Origin: Marivirga arenosa
Lineage (GTDB): Bacteria; Bacteroidota; Bacteroidia; Cytophagales; Cyclobacteriaceae
DNA: 64,000 nucleotides
NCBI RefSeq assembly: GCF_030503895.2
Contig: NZ_CP129970.2
Coordinates: 3,395,001 to 3,459,000, forward strand
Direction of reading: 5' to 3'
Shown here one piece after another: positions 34,918-43,389 of this stretch. Under the pieces are notes generated by a model, which was given only the letters and a program-made list of their open reading frames with translations, had not been told where the DNA came from and did not search any database. The position numbers were made by a program, and so were the translations under genes. The stretch's first letter is position 1, and every line of letters starts with the position of its first letter.

Positions 34918-35577
34918 ATGAGTCATTTAATAGCCCCATCAGTACTAGCCGCTGACTTTGCAAATTTGCAAAGAGATGTGGAAATGTTAAACGAAAGTCA
35001 AGCCGATTATATCCATGTTGATATTATGGACGGTGTTTTTGTACCTAATATCTCTTTTGGTTTACCAGTGTGCGAAGCCATTTATAAGCACGCTCAAAAA
35101 CCATTGGATGTTCACCTAATGATTGAAAAACCTGAAAATTATATTCAAGCTTTTCATGATGCAGGTGCTGCTACAATTTCAGTTCATTATGAGGCAAGCC
35201 CACATCTACATAGAACATTGCAAGCTATTAGAGATTTAGGGTTGAGAGCAGGCGTAGCAATAAATCCTCATACAAATGTGTCTTTATTAGAGAATGTAAT
35301 TCAAGATACGGATTTAGTTTGTATGATGTCTGTAAATCCTGGTTTTGGAGGACAAAAGTTTATTGAGCAAACTTATACTAAGGTAAGACAATTAAAAGAA
35401 TTGATAGCAGATCAAAATGCTACAACCTTAATTGAAATAGATGGAGGTGTTAATTTGGATAATGCTCCAAAATTGTTGGAAGCTGGAGCAGATGTTTTAG
35501 TTGCGGGTAGTTTTGTTTTCAAATCAGACGATCCAATAAATACTATAAAGGAGTTAAAGAACGTTTCTGTTGCATAA
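34918..35577 (+). CDS. rpe: ribulose-phosphate 3-epimerase
   Basis: 219 residues, full length. LIAPSVLAADFANL, the metal- and active-site motif YIHVDIMDGVFVPNISFG, DVHLMIEKPE, CMMSVNPGFGGQKFI (second catalytic acid region) and IEIDGGVN are all family markers. It interconverts ribulose 5-phosphate and xylulose 5-phosphate in the pentose phosphate pathway. A -7-like TATATTTG lies just 5 bases before its ATG. The stop overlaps the start of the next TonB receptor gene by 8 bases. Confidence 0.97.
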   Translation: MSHLIAPSVLAADFANLQRDVEMLNESQADYIHVDIMDGVFVPNISFGLPVCEAIYKHAQKPLDVHLMIEKPENYIQAFHDAGAATISVHYEASPHLHRTLQAIRDLGLRAGVAINPHTNVSLLENVIQDTDLVCMMSVNPGFGGQKFIEQTYTKVRQLKELIADQNATTLIEIDGGVNLDNAPKLLEAGADVLVAGSFVFKSDDPINTIKELKNVSVA

Positions 35578-37933
35578 ATTCCGTGCATTAATGCGTTTAT
35601 TAGCAATTCTATTCTTTACTCTAATTTCATTCTTGGCTCAGAGTCAAAATTTGAAAGGGAGAGTGGTGGATGATAGAACAAATGAAGGTATTTCTTCAGT
35701 AAGCATTCAGCTTATTGGTACACAATATTATACCCAGACTGACAGTTTGGGTTTTTTTAATTTATCCTTGCCCAATGCTGAAAGCTACAGATTAAGGTTT
35801 ACTCATGTCAGCTACATTAATATTGAAAAGGAATTAAAGCCTTCTGATTCCCTATTCATTCAGTTAAAAGTAGACAACCTTTTACTAAATCAAGTTGATG
35901 TAAATAGTACAACTGACCTGCTACCCAATAACGGTTTTAAGAGAGTTAAGCCCTTATCAGTTAATGAAATGGCAACTCCATTTAATGAGTTTAACCAAGT
36001 GATTGCTACATTACCTGGCGTGGTTTCAAATAATGAGTTAAGCAGCTCTTATGCAGTAAGAGGTGGTAATTTTGATGAAAATTTGGTTTATGTTAATGGT
36101 ATTGAAATTTATCGTCCTTTTTTAGTTCGGGCAGGTCAGCAAGAAGGCTTAAGTTTTATCAATCCGGATTTAGTTCAGAGCATTAATTTTTCCCCTGGCG
36201 GCTGGGAGGCAAAATACGGTGATAAATTATCAAGTAACCTGTTAATAGATTATAAAACTACTGCTGAAACAGAAGGAAATATTAATCTTGGCCTATTAGG
36301 CGCTTCTGGTTATTTATCTACCCAATTTAATGAAAAAGACAATTTGTTACTTGGGTTAAGATATAAAAATGCTAAATATCTATTTAATACATTTGAAACT
36401 TCAGGCGAATATCTTCCTCGCTTCTTAGATTTTCAGGCCTTTTATAATTATCAAATATCAGATCAAACGTCACTTGATATTTTGGCGGTATTTGCCCAAA
36501 ATGATTATCGTTTTGAGCCAGCTTCGCGTAATACTGATTTTGGACCCTTTCAACAAAAACTACGGTTTTTTGTACGCTATGAAGGGGCTGAAGCACTAAC
36601 TTATAAAAGTTTTCAAGGTGGTGCTCGATTAAGACATTTATTTACTGATAATTTTAGAACATCCGTTATTCTTTCAGCCTTCTCTACTGCAGAATTTGAA
36701 TACAATAATACAGAAGGCTTTTATCAGCTCTGTGATGTGGACAGTGATCTTTCATCAGATACTTTTGATCAATGTATAAGCTTAAGAGGAATAGGTGCTA
36801 ATTATAATTATGCACGAAACTTCCTATATGCTCAGGTTGCTCAAGCTATAATTCGAAATGATTGGCAAATCAATGGTCAGCATTTATTAGCTTTTGGAAT
36901 AGAACATAAAAATCAATTTGTGGATGATTATTTAGATGAATTCGATTTTAGAGATTCAGCAAATTTTGTTCAGGTGGATAGGGTAATAGAGCAGGAAAAT
37001 GAATTGAGGGCATTTTTTACTAATCTTTATATTCAGCACGAATGGCAACTCGATAGTCGACAATCCTTAAATACCGGATTTCGCATAAATTATGGTTCAA
37101 ATACGGACGAATTACTGTTTAGTCCAAGGGTTCAATATCAATTACTTTTACATCCAGACAAAAGTGGCCAATTAAATATATCTACCGGACTATATAGGCA
37201 ATATCCATTTTATCGAGAATTAAGAGATTTTTCAGGTAATATTCTACCGGAAGTTCGCGCTCAATCTGCTTTTCATTTAGTAGGGGCATACACTAAAAAT
37301 TTACAAATATGGGAAAGACCATTCCAGCTTAATTCTTCTATCTATTATAAATACTTATTCAATATAATTCCTTTTGATGTAGATAATATCAGGTTGAGGT
37401 ACAGACCAGAGTTGACTGCCAATGGCTATGCCTATGGTACGGATTTTAGATTTAGTGGTGAATTCATTCCAGGAACTGAGTCGTGGTTTAGTTTAGGTTT
37501 ATTATCAACCGAAGAAGATATTCAAGAAGATGATAAAGATTATATTAGAAGGCCAACTGATCAAAGAGTAACAGCCTCAATATTCTTTCAAGATAATTTT
37601 ATTAATGATCCCACACTAAGAGTAAATTTAAAATTACAAATAGGTTCTGGTTTACCTTTTGGTCCACCAAACAGCTTAAATAATCGGAATATTTTTACAG
37701 GTGAATGGTATAGAAGAATGGATGTTGGATTTTCGAAGCAGTTTAGGGGAGAAAGAATTCAATCAAATGATTATATTGAGTCTATTTGGTTTGGTGTGGA
37801 TGTCTTAAATGTTTTAGGCGTTACCAATACGATTTCATATACTTGGATCGAAGATGTTAGTTCAAATACTTTTGCTGTTCCTAATTCACTTTCGGCAAGA
37901 TTTTTGAACGTAAAAGGAATCGTAAAATTTTAG
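35570..37933 (+). CDS. TonB-dependent receptor with carboxypeptidase-like N-terminal domain
   Basis: 787 residues. Signal peptide: either from ATG 35570 (MHKFRALM...) or from ATG 35591 (MRLLAILFFTLISF), both ending LAQSQ. The N-terminal domain (GRVVDDRTNEGISSVSIQLIG) is followed by a plug with NQVIATLPGVVSNNELSSSYAVRGGNFDENLVYVNGIEIYRPF. The remaining 570 or so residues form the barrel, ending in the aromatic LNVKGIVKF. Likely imports an unknown ligand, or serves in outer-membrane assembly, as some plug-plus-barrel proteins without SusD do. Powered by TonB with ExbB/ExbD, perhaps those at 14753-17013. It overlaps rpe by 8 bases and precedes an LpoB-like lipoprotein gene by 4 bases. Confidence 0.92.
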   Translation: MHKFRALMRLLAILFFTLISFLAQSQNLKGRVVDDRTNEGISSVSIQLIGTQYYTQTDSLGFFNLSLPNAESYRLRFTHVSYINIEKELKPSDSLFIQLKVDNLLLNQVDVNSTTDLLPNNGFKRVKPLSVNEMATPFNEFNQVIATLPGVVSNNELSSSYAVRGGNFDENLVYVNGIEIYRPFLVRAGQQEGLSFINPDLVQSINFSPGGWEAKYGDKLSSNLLIDYKTTAETEGNINLGLLGASGYLSTQFNEKDNLLLGLRYKNAKYLFNTFETSGEYLPRFLDFQAFYNYQISDQTSLDILAVFAQNDYRFEPASRNTDFGPFQQKLRFFVRYEGAEALTYKSFQGGARLRHLFTDNFRTSVILSAFSTAEFEYNNTEGFYQLCDVDSDLSSDTFDQCISLRGIGANYNYARNFLYAQVAQAIIRNDWQINGQHLLAFGIEHKNQFVDDYLDEFDFRDSANFVQVDRVIEQENELRAFFTNLYIQHEWQLDSRQSLNTGFRINYGSNTDELLFSPRVQYQLLLHPDKSGQLNISTGLYRQYPFYRELRDFSGNILPEVRAQSAFHLVGAYTKNLQIWERPFQLNSSIYYKYLFNIIPFDVDNIRLRYRPELTANGYAYGTDFRFSGEFIPGTESWFSLGLLSTEEDIQEDDKDYIRRPTDQRVTASIFFQDNFINDPTLRVNLKLQIGSGLPFGPPNSLNNRNIFTGEWYRRMDVGFSKQFRGERIQSNDYIESIWFGVDVLNVLGVTNTISYTWIEDVSSNTFAVPNSLSARFLNVKGIVKF

Positions 37934-37937
37934 AACT

Positions 37938-38423
37938 ATGAAATACCTTTCTTTACTATTCCTTATCATTATTTATGCTTGTAGTCCTAAGCAGGTATTA
38001 AAAACTGATACTTCTAATGATATTGATTTGAGTGGAAGATGGAATAAAACTGATGCTGAAATTGTTACTAATGAGTTATTTAATAATTTAATTGATTCGA
38101 GAGTAATTCAAGATTATAGTAAAGGTCAATCTTTAAAACCTAGGATTAGCGTTAGAAAATTTGATAGCAATTTCAAAAATGGGGGTGAGAATTTAGCTCA
38201 ATACTTTATAAAGTATGCTAAAGCTTCTGAATTAATTGAATATACTGATCCCAAATTAAGAATTGCTTCGAATTTTTATATTTCAGGAAGTATAGAAGCA
38301 ACGGAATATGATAACAGAGGCAATCCTTACATAGAATATAATATTCAACTTAAATTATTAGATTTTAATAATGTTAAAAGCTGGGAAGATAACTCTTCTA
38401 TCAAGAAGTATATTAAAGAATAG
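37938..38423 (+). CDS. LpoB-like lipoprotein (penicillin-binding protein activator type)
   Basis: 161 residues. Lipobox IIIYACSPKQ places the lipid on Cys15 or so. The mature part has DLSGRWNKTDAEIVTNELFNNLID and PRISVRKFDSNF, the early pattern of the LpoB (PBP1B activator) family, followed by FYISGSIEATEYDNRGN, which fits the central strand of that family. In enterobacteria LpoB stimulates peptidoglycan polymerase PBP1B from the outer membrane; in Bacteroidota the role is untested. Four bases after the TonB receptor gene, so co-transcribed. Its stop abuts the convergent ArsC-like stop (TAG then CTA). Confidence 0.75.
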   Translation: MKYLSLLFLIIIYACSPKQVLKTDTSNDIDLSGRWNKTDAEIVTNELFNNLIDSRVIQDYSKGQSLKPRISVRKFDSNFKNGGENLAQYFIKYAKASELIEYTDPKLRIASNFYISGSIEATEYDNRGNPYIEYNIQLKLLDFNNVKSWEDNSSIKKYIKE

Positions 38424-38777
38424 CTATTTGCCTATTTTCTCTTTTAGATTTTCAACAGTTTTTTTAGCATTTCCAACAAACAATTCTCCATTTATTAAAA
38501 ATACTGGTCTTTTTAAGAAAGTATACTCTTCTAAAAGCAACTTTTTAAAATCGTTTTCAGATAAATCTTTTTCATTCAAACCTTGCTGACGATACTTTAT
38601 CGCTCTTTTGTTAAATAAGGCTTCATAAGATTCAGTATTCGCATATAATTCTAATAATTGAGGTTCTGATAGTGGATTATTTTTAATATCAATCTTCTCA
38701 AAATCAGTTAAATCCAATTGAGACATAATCTTTTTGCATGTGTCGCAAGTACTTAAATAATAAACTACTTTTCTCAT
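38424..38777 (-). CDS. ArsC/Spx-like thioredoxin-fold protein
   Basis: 117 residues. YYLSTCDTCKKIMSQLD carries Cys11 and Cys14 (CxxC), then a mixed fold with DIKNNPLSEPQLLELYANTE and KLLLEEYTFLKRPVFLINGELFVGNA. ArsC-type arsenate reductases have only the first Cys at this place followed by a distant one; Spx has CxxC. It may reduce a disulfide or arsenate; the lack of an ars operon makes arsenate reduction doubtful. Its stop codon is adjacent to the convergent lipoprotein gene without any gap. Confidence 0.85.
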   Translation of the reverse strand: MRKVVYYLSTCDTCKKIMSQLDLTDFEKIDIKNNPLSEPQLLELYANTESYEALFNKRAIKYRQQGLNEKDLSENDFKKLLLEEYTFLKRPVFLINGELFVGNAKKTVENLKEKIGK

Positions 38778-38849
38778 TTATGTTACTTTTTGACTAAAAA
38801 TAATTAAAATATTTGCCTTATGGCAACAAAAAGCTTTAATTCGGGTTTT

Positions 38850-38857
38850 TAAGTTTG
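38850..38857 (+). promoter_or_regulatory. candidate -7 element before the secreted 159-residue protein
   Basis: TAAGTTTG is a perfect match to TAnnTTTG, 34 bases before the ATG at 38892. The upstream -33 element is weak. Confidence 0.4.
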
Positions 38858-38891
38858 TAATCTAATCTAAAAACCAATTATCAAAACAATT

Positions 38892-39371
38892 ATGAAAAGA
38901 ATAGTGAGACAAGGGATGTTGGCTTTAGCGGCTTTAGTATTTTTAAACTCTACTGCTGTTATGGCGCAAGATTCAGAAATTTCGGACAAAGATTTATATA
39001 ATTTCGCATTAATGATGCAGGTTATTGAACAAATGAAAGCGGAGGTTAGTCCGGCTATCCAAAGTTTAATTGAGCAGCAAGAAGGTTTTGACACGAAGAG
39101 ATACAGTGAATTAGAGAGTGCTGGGGACGATGAGGCTAAATTAAGAGAATTAGGAGCTAATGATTTTGAGGTTCAATTCATGGGCTTAATCATTAAAGAG
39201 AAAGAAAAAAGAACTGATGCTATCAAAGAAGCTTTAAATATTTTAGCTAAAAGTATGGTAGGCGTTAAAACTTATAAAACTATCAAATCAACTTTATCGG
39301 TTGATCCTGATTTAAAAGCTAAATATCAAGAGATTGTGAGCAGAATGGCTCCAACTTATGAAGATGCTTAA
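38892..39371 (+). CDS. small secreted helical protein (DUF4168-like)
   Basis: 159 residues with a signal peptide at about 1-25 (AVMAQ). The mature part is mostly helical: SEISDKDLYNFALMMQVIEQMKAEVSPAIQSLIEQ and later FDTKRYSELESA. The phrase in which a residue pair D-L-Y-N-F is followed by a long helix and an F-D-x-x-R-Y motif resembles DUF4168, a periplasmic family of unknown function, but I am not sure. No cysteines or catalytic signature. Ends in a clean rho-independent terminator, so it is a one-gene unit. Confidence 0.75.
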   Translation: MKRIVRQGMLALAALVFLNSTAVMAQDSEISDKDLYNFALMMQVIEQMKAEVSPAIQSLIEQQEGFDTKRYSELESAGDDEAKLRELGANDFEVQFMGLIIKEKEKRTDAIKEALNILAKSMVGVKTYKTIKSTLSVDPDLKAKYQEIVSRMAPTYEDA

Positions 39372-39391
39372 TTAGAACAAAGTTCGTAAGG

Positions 39392-39423
39392 AAGCCGCTC
39401 ATGAAAACATGAGCGGCTTTTTT
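39392..39423 (+). terminator. rho-independent terminator
   Basis: AAGCCGCTCATG pairs with CATGAGCGGCTT around AAAA, then TTTT. Follows the small secreted protein gene by 20 bases. Confidence 0.93.
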
Positions 39424-39639
39424 ATTTTATGACTGGTAGTATATATGGATATGACTGTATTTTATGTAAGTTTTATAGGTGATTTGAGATTTAGTAGTTC
39501 AAACATATAATTATTCCTTATACCAAATATTACTTTTATGATAATTTTATCTAAAAATTAATTTTTAAACAAAATAATATTGCTTTTATTAATTTATATC
39601 AATAGGATTGTTGGTATTAACTAACTAAATCAAAATAAT

Positions 39640-40476
39640 ATGTTTAAAAAGTCGAAATTACTCGCAATTGCATTAATGGTTGGCGCAGCCTTCTTCGTTT
39701 CATGTCAGGAAGAAGAATCATTGCAAATAAATGAATTTGCTGTTGATCCATCAGTTATCCAGAAATTAGAAGATTTAGGATTCAATGTAAATGATCAAGC
39801 ACCTATGGTTTTTGAAGGTGGGTATTTAGTAGAAGGTGATATTTACCTTACGGATGAAACTATCGCTAAAATGGAAAGACCAAGTTTTATTCCGGATGCA
39901 GAACAATACAGTACTGATAATTTAGTGTGTGGTCCGAGAGTGATTACGATGTATGCTCCAGAAGGTGGAAGAAACGGTTATAGCTCAGCAATGATAGCTG
40001 GATTAGATGAGGCAATCAGAAGATTTAATGCTGAAAATTTAACCATTACTTTCCAAAGAATCTCAAATCAGAGCCAAGCAGATATTGTAATGACAAGATT
40101 AAGCAAAAGAGATGAGAGAAGAGGCGTTTTAGGTTCTGCAGGATTCCCAACTTCATCTTGTGATCCATATGGTGAAATCAAAATGAGTGGGGTGTTAGAG
40201 TCATCTTATGGTTTAAGCACTAACGGTATCGCAACTATTATAGCTCATGAAATGGGCCATTGCATCGGTTTCCGTCATACAGATTATTTTGACAGAAGCA
40301 TCAGCTGTGGTGGATCTACTGCAAATGAAGGTGATGGTGGAGTAGGAGCAAATCATATTCCTGGTACCCCAACTGGCGCTTCTGCTGCTGCTAAATCATG
40401 GATGTTAGCATGTACTGATGGAAGCGATAGACCATTCAATAATGATGACAAAACTGCATTAAACTACTTATATTAA
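39640..40476 (+). CDS. M57-type (HEIGH) metalloprotease lipoprotein, copy 1
   Basis: 278 residues. A lipobox ends AFFVSC, with Cys22 lipidated. The propeptide-like part (about 28-100) is followed by CGPRVITMYAPEG, a helix with RFNAENLTITFQRI, and the zinc motif AHEMGHCIGFRH at about 202-213. This is the HExGHxxGxxH of Peptidase_M57 (the HEIGH family), with extra cysteines nearby (ISCGG, LACTDG) suggesting disulfides. It probably sits on the cell surface or in the periplasm and cuts unknown peptides. It is closely matched by the next gene (copy 2) in sequence and upstream region. Followed by a terminator at 40503. Confidence 0.88.
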   Translation: MFKKSKLLAIALMVGAAFFVSCQEEESLQINEFAVDPSVIQKLEDLGFNVNDQAPMVFEGGYLVEGDIYLTDETIAKMERPSFIPDAEQYSTDNLVCGPRVITMYAPEGGRNGYSSAMIAGLDEAIRRFNAENLTITFQRISNQSQADIVMTRLSKRDERRGVLGSAGFPTSSCDPYGEIKMSGVLESSYGLSTNGIATIIAHEMGHCIGFRHTDYFDRSISCGGSTANEGDGGVGANHIPGTPTGASAAAKSWMLACTDGSDRPFNNDDKTALNYLY

Positions 40477-40502
40477 TAGATTATAAATTAAGTTGAATGA
40501 AG

Positions 40503-40528
40503 AGCCGCTATTAGTAGTGGCTTTTTTT
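40503..40528 (+). terminator. rho-independent terminator between the M57 copies
   Basis: AGCCGCTA pairs with TAGTGGCT (one G-T) around TTAG, then a T run. It separates the two protease genes, so each should have its own promoter. Confidence 0.85.
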
Positions 40529-40710
40529 GTTTGAAAGATTACAAAATTAGCTAAACAATTAATAATTGTTGAAACAATTAAATTATTCTAATCTATCGTT
40601 GTAGAATTATAATAATATAATCTTTATTATGATGTTTTTACAGAATAATATTGGGGAAATAAAAATATTTCAATAGGCTTGCACTATTAATTAACCAAAA
40701 TCTAAAATTT

Positions 40711-41544
40711 ATGTTAACAAAGTCAAGACTACTGACAACTGCGCTTTTTGCATGCGCAATGTTCTTTTTCTCATGTCAAGAAGAAGAAGCTTTACAAGTT
40801 GATGAGTTCGCTGTTGATCCATCAGTTATCCAAAAATTAGAAGACTTAGGTTTCAATGTAAATGACCAAGCTCCAATGCTATTTGAAGAGGGTTATTTAG
40901 TTGAAGGTGATATTTATCTTACAGATGAAACTATTGCTAAAATGGAAAGACCTAGCTTCTTACCTGAATCAGAACAATATAGTACTGATAATTTAGTATG
41001 TGGTCCGAGAGTGATTACAATGTATGCTGATGAAGGTAGAAGAGGATATAGTCCTGCAATGATTGCAGGTTTAGATGAGGCTATCAGTAGATTTAATGCT
41101 GAGAACTTAACTATTTCATTTCAAAGAATTACTAATCAGAATCAGGCAGATATTGTCATGACTAGATTGAGTAGAAGAGATGAGAGAAGAGGTGTATTAG
41201 GTTCTGCAGGTTTCCCAACTTCATCTTGCGAACCTTATAATGAAATCAAAATGAGTGGTATACTTGAGTCAACTTACGGTTTAAGTACAGATGGAATTGC
41301 TACAATTATTGCTCATGAAATGGGACACTGTATTGGTTTCCGTCATACTGATTATTTTGACAGAAGTATAAGCTGTGGTGGATCAACTGCAAATGAAGGA
41401 GATGGTGGAGTAGGTGCTAATCATATTCCTGGCACTCCAACAGGCGCTTCAGCAGCTGACGCTTCTTGGATGCTAGCATGTACTGATGGAAGTAATAGGC
41501 CATTTAATAATGATGATAAAACCGCATTAGATTACTTATATTAA
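40711..41544 (+). CDS. M57-type (HEIGH) metalloprotease lipoprotein, copy 2
   Basis: 277 residues, a close paralogue of the previous gene: by eye about 85 percent identical, and nearly unchanged from about residue 30 to 110 and from 160 to the end, with most differences in the signal peptide. Cys22 of FFFSC is the lipidation site. Zinc motif AHEMGHCIGFRH is identical. The three-residue GGRN of copy 1 near 107 is RR here, one residue shorter. Tandem duplication kept intact in both copies suggests selection on both, but this has not been tested. Confidence 0.88.
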   Translation: MLTKSRLLTTALFACAMFFFSCQEEEALQVDEFAVDPSVIQKLEDLGFNVNDQAPMLFEEGYLVEGDIYLTDETIAKMERPSFLPESEQYSTDNLVCGPRVITMYADEGRRGYSPAMIAGLDEAISRFNAENLTISFQRITNQNQADIVMTRLSRRDERRGVLGSAGFPTSSCEPYNEIKMSGILESTYGLSTDGIATIIAHEMGHCIGFRHTDYFDRSISCGGSTANEGDGGVGANHIPGTPTGASAADASWMLACTDGSNRPFNNDDKTALDYLY

Positions 41545-41569
41545 ATATAGAGTATAATTGGTGTAAAAG

Positions 41570-41593
41570 GAGCTCATTTGAGCTCTTTTTTTT
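41570..41593 (+). terminator. rho-independent terminator of M57 copy 2
   Basis: GAGCTCA faces TGAGCTC around two bases, followed by eight T. The flanking A run and T run extend the pairing. Confidence 0.8.
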
Positions 41594-41657
41594 ACCATTA
41601 TTTTAATGGCATCTTATTATTCAGAATAAATTTTAGGATTCTTTATTATCTTTAAAG

Positions 41658-42929
41658 ATGACTTCGAAAAGAATTATTAAAAACAAAGTATTTGCGCTGG
41701 TTATATTTTTACTGATTGGAATTAATATTCAAGCTCAATATTTATTAAAACCGCAATTTGTATTTGATGGTGAAAATCTTCATGATAGCTGGGTGGTTTT
41801 AGTTGAAGATAACTTAATTACTGCCGTTGGATCAGTAAATAAAATACAAACTCCAGAAGGGACAAAAACAATAATGTTAGAAGGCAAAACATTGATGCCT
41901 GGTATAATTGAGGGTCATTCTCACATATTATTACATCCTTACAATGAAACGGACTGGAATGATCAGGTTTTAAAAGAATCGCATGAGGAAAGAGCTATTC
42001 GAGCAGCCGTCCATGTTCAAAATTCCTTAATGGCTGGAGTCACTACTATGCGGGATTTAGGAAGTGAAGGGGCTGGTTATGCCGATGTAGCAGTTAAACA
42101 AAGTATAGAAAAAGGAATAATTTCAGGTCCCAGATTATTAGTGGCAGGTCCTGCTATAGTGGCCACTGGAGCTTATGGCCCAAAAGGATTTCATGAAGGT
42201 GTGGATGTGCCGCTTGGTGCAGAAATGGTTAGTGGAGAATCTGAATGCATTGCAGCAGTTCGCAGACAATTTGGAAATGGTGCTGACTTTATAAAAGTGT
42301 ATGCAGATTATAGATGGCAAGCAGGAGCTTCAAGTCAAACTACTTTCATGTTGGATGAATTAGTTATTATGGTAAAAACCGCTAAAACTGCTGGAACTTA
42401 TGTAGTGGCACATGCTTCTACACCCGAAGGAATGCGTAATGCAACACTAGCAGGGGTAGAAACTATAGAGCATGGTGATGGTGGTACAGCTGAAGTATTT
42501 GCCTTAATGAAAGAAAAGGGAGTTGCATTATGTCCGACTATTGCTGCTGGGGATGCGATCTCTCGTTATAGAGGTTGGGATGGGAGTGATGCTACTATGC
42601 CTGTTAGAATAAAACAGAAAAAGGAGTCATTTCAATTAGCATTAAAATCAGGAGTTAAAATTGCATTTGGTGGAGATGTAGGTGTTTTTACACATGGAGA
42701 GAATTACAGAGAGATGGAGTTGATGGTTGAATATGGAATGGATACAAAATCTGTGTTAAAATCTGCTACCAGTGGCAATGCAAGTATATTTCATCTCAAT
42801 CAGTTAGGTCATATAAAAGCAGGCTTCCTAGCTGATATAATTGCTGTTGAAGGTAATCCTTTAGAGGATATAAAAAATATGCGTCAGGTTGATTTTGTGA
42901 TGAAAAACGGTATTACATATAAAGAATAA
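41658..42929 (+). CDS. exported amidohydrolase (imidazolonepropionase/prolidase-like)
   Basis: 423 residues, signal peptide to about residue 27 (NIQAQ). Metal site is intact: MPGIIEGHSHILLHPY (HxH), the region around IKVYADYRWQ (carboxylated Lys candidate), VAHASTPEG (His), IEHGDGGTAE (His) and AFGGDVGVF (Asp). Similar enzymes hydrolyse N-acylated or Xaa-Pro dipeptides, but the substrate is unknown. Unlike the proteins at 20218-24549, it keeps the metal ligands. It stands alone between the M57 genes and a convergent small gene; the stop lies 15 bases from that convergent stop. Confidence 0.92.
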   Translation: MTSKRIIKNKVFALVIFLLIGINIQAQYLLKPQFVFDGENLHDSWVVLVEDNLITAVGSVNKIQTPEGTKTIMLEGKTLMPGIIEGHSHILLHPYNETDWNDQVLKESHEERAIRAAVHVQNSLMAGVTTMRDLGSEGAGYADVAVKQSIEKGIISGPRLLVAGPAIVATGAYGPKGFHEGVDVPLGAEMVSGESECIAAVRRQFGNGADFIKVYADYRWQAGASSQTTFMLDELVIMVKTAKTAGTYVVAHASTPEGMRNATLAGVETIEHGDGGTAEVFALMKEKGVALCPTIAAGDAISRYRGWDGSDATMPVRIKQKKESFQLALKSGVKIAFGGDVGVFTHGENYREMELMVEYGMDTKSVLKSATSGNASIFHLNQLGHIKAGFLADIIAVEGNPLEDIKNMRQVDFVMKNGITYKE

Positions 42930-42943
42930 GGTGGTCACATTCT

Positions 42944-43300
42944 TTAATAAAAGGGCCTGAAAAATGTAGGGAATAGATAGATGGTTTCTTCAGTATAACA
43001 AATAATATCCTTGTAGCGCAGAGCCCCTTCTTTTAGAGGGTACTTTTTGCGTGTAGCAAAAAAGGGAATAGGCTTTATTAATTGAACAGATTGTATAGGA
43101 TTGCCAGGAAAATAAGGCCATAAAAAGTAATGATCTAAATTATCATGACTCCCTGGCTCAAATAAATATTCAGTGTCTCTTCTTTTCCTTTTTTCTATAT
43201 CTACAAAACGCAGACTTGGTATTTCACTGTAGGCTTGATAGAATTCTTGTCCTTTATGGGGTACATAACCGGCTCTTAATAAACTTCCTAAACTTCTCAT
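42944..43300 (-). CDS. hypothetical protein, unknown
   Basis: 118 residues, basic and rich in aromatic and proline residues (SLRFVDIEKRKRRDTEYLFEPGSHDNLDHYFLWPYFPGNP). No signal peptide, membrane helix or known motif. It could be a species-restricted gene or a spurious open frame; its same-strand spacing (89 bases after the stop of the 653-residue gene) makes it plausible as a downstream partner. Confidence 0.5.
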   Translation of the reverse strand: MRSLGSLLRAGYVPHKGQEFYQAYSEIPSLRFVDIEKRKRRDTEYLFEPGSHDNLDHYFLWPYFPGNPIQSVQLIKPIPFFATRKKYPLKEGALRYKDIICYTEETIYLFPTFFRPFY

Positions 43301-43389
43301 AAAGCTAAATATATTAGTAAATGCTAAATTAATTAGTATTTATGAGATTGTAAAGATGACTAATACTTATTATGAAAAAATATCGATAA

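Noticed and set aside
42921-42945. AAAGAAT/ATTCTTT dyad across the amidohydrolase stop codon
   Set aside because: Short AT-only stem with no T run; chance match in AT-rich DNA is likely.
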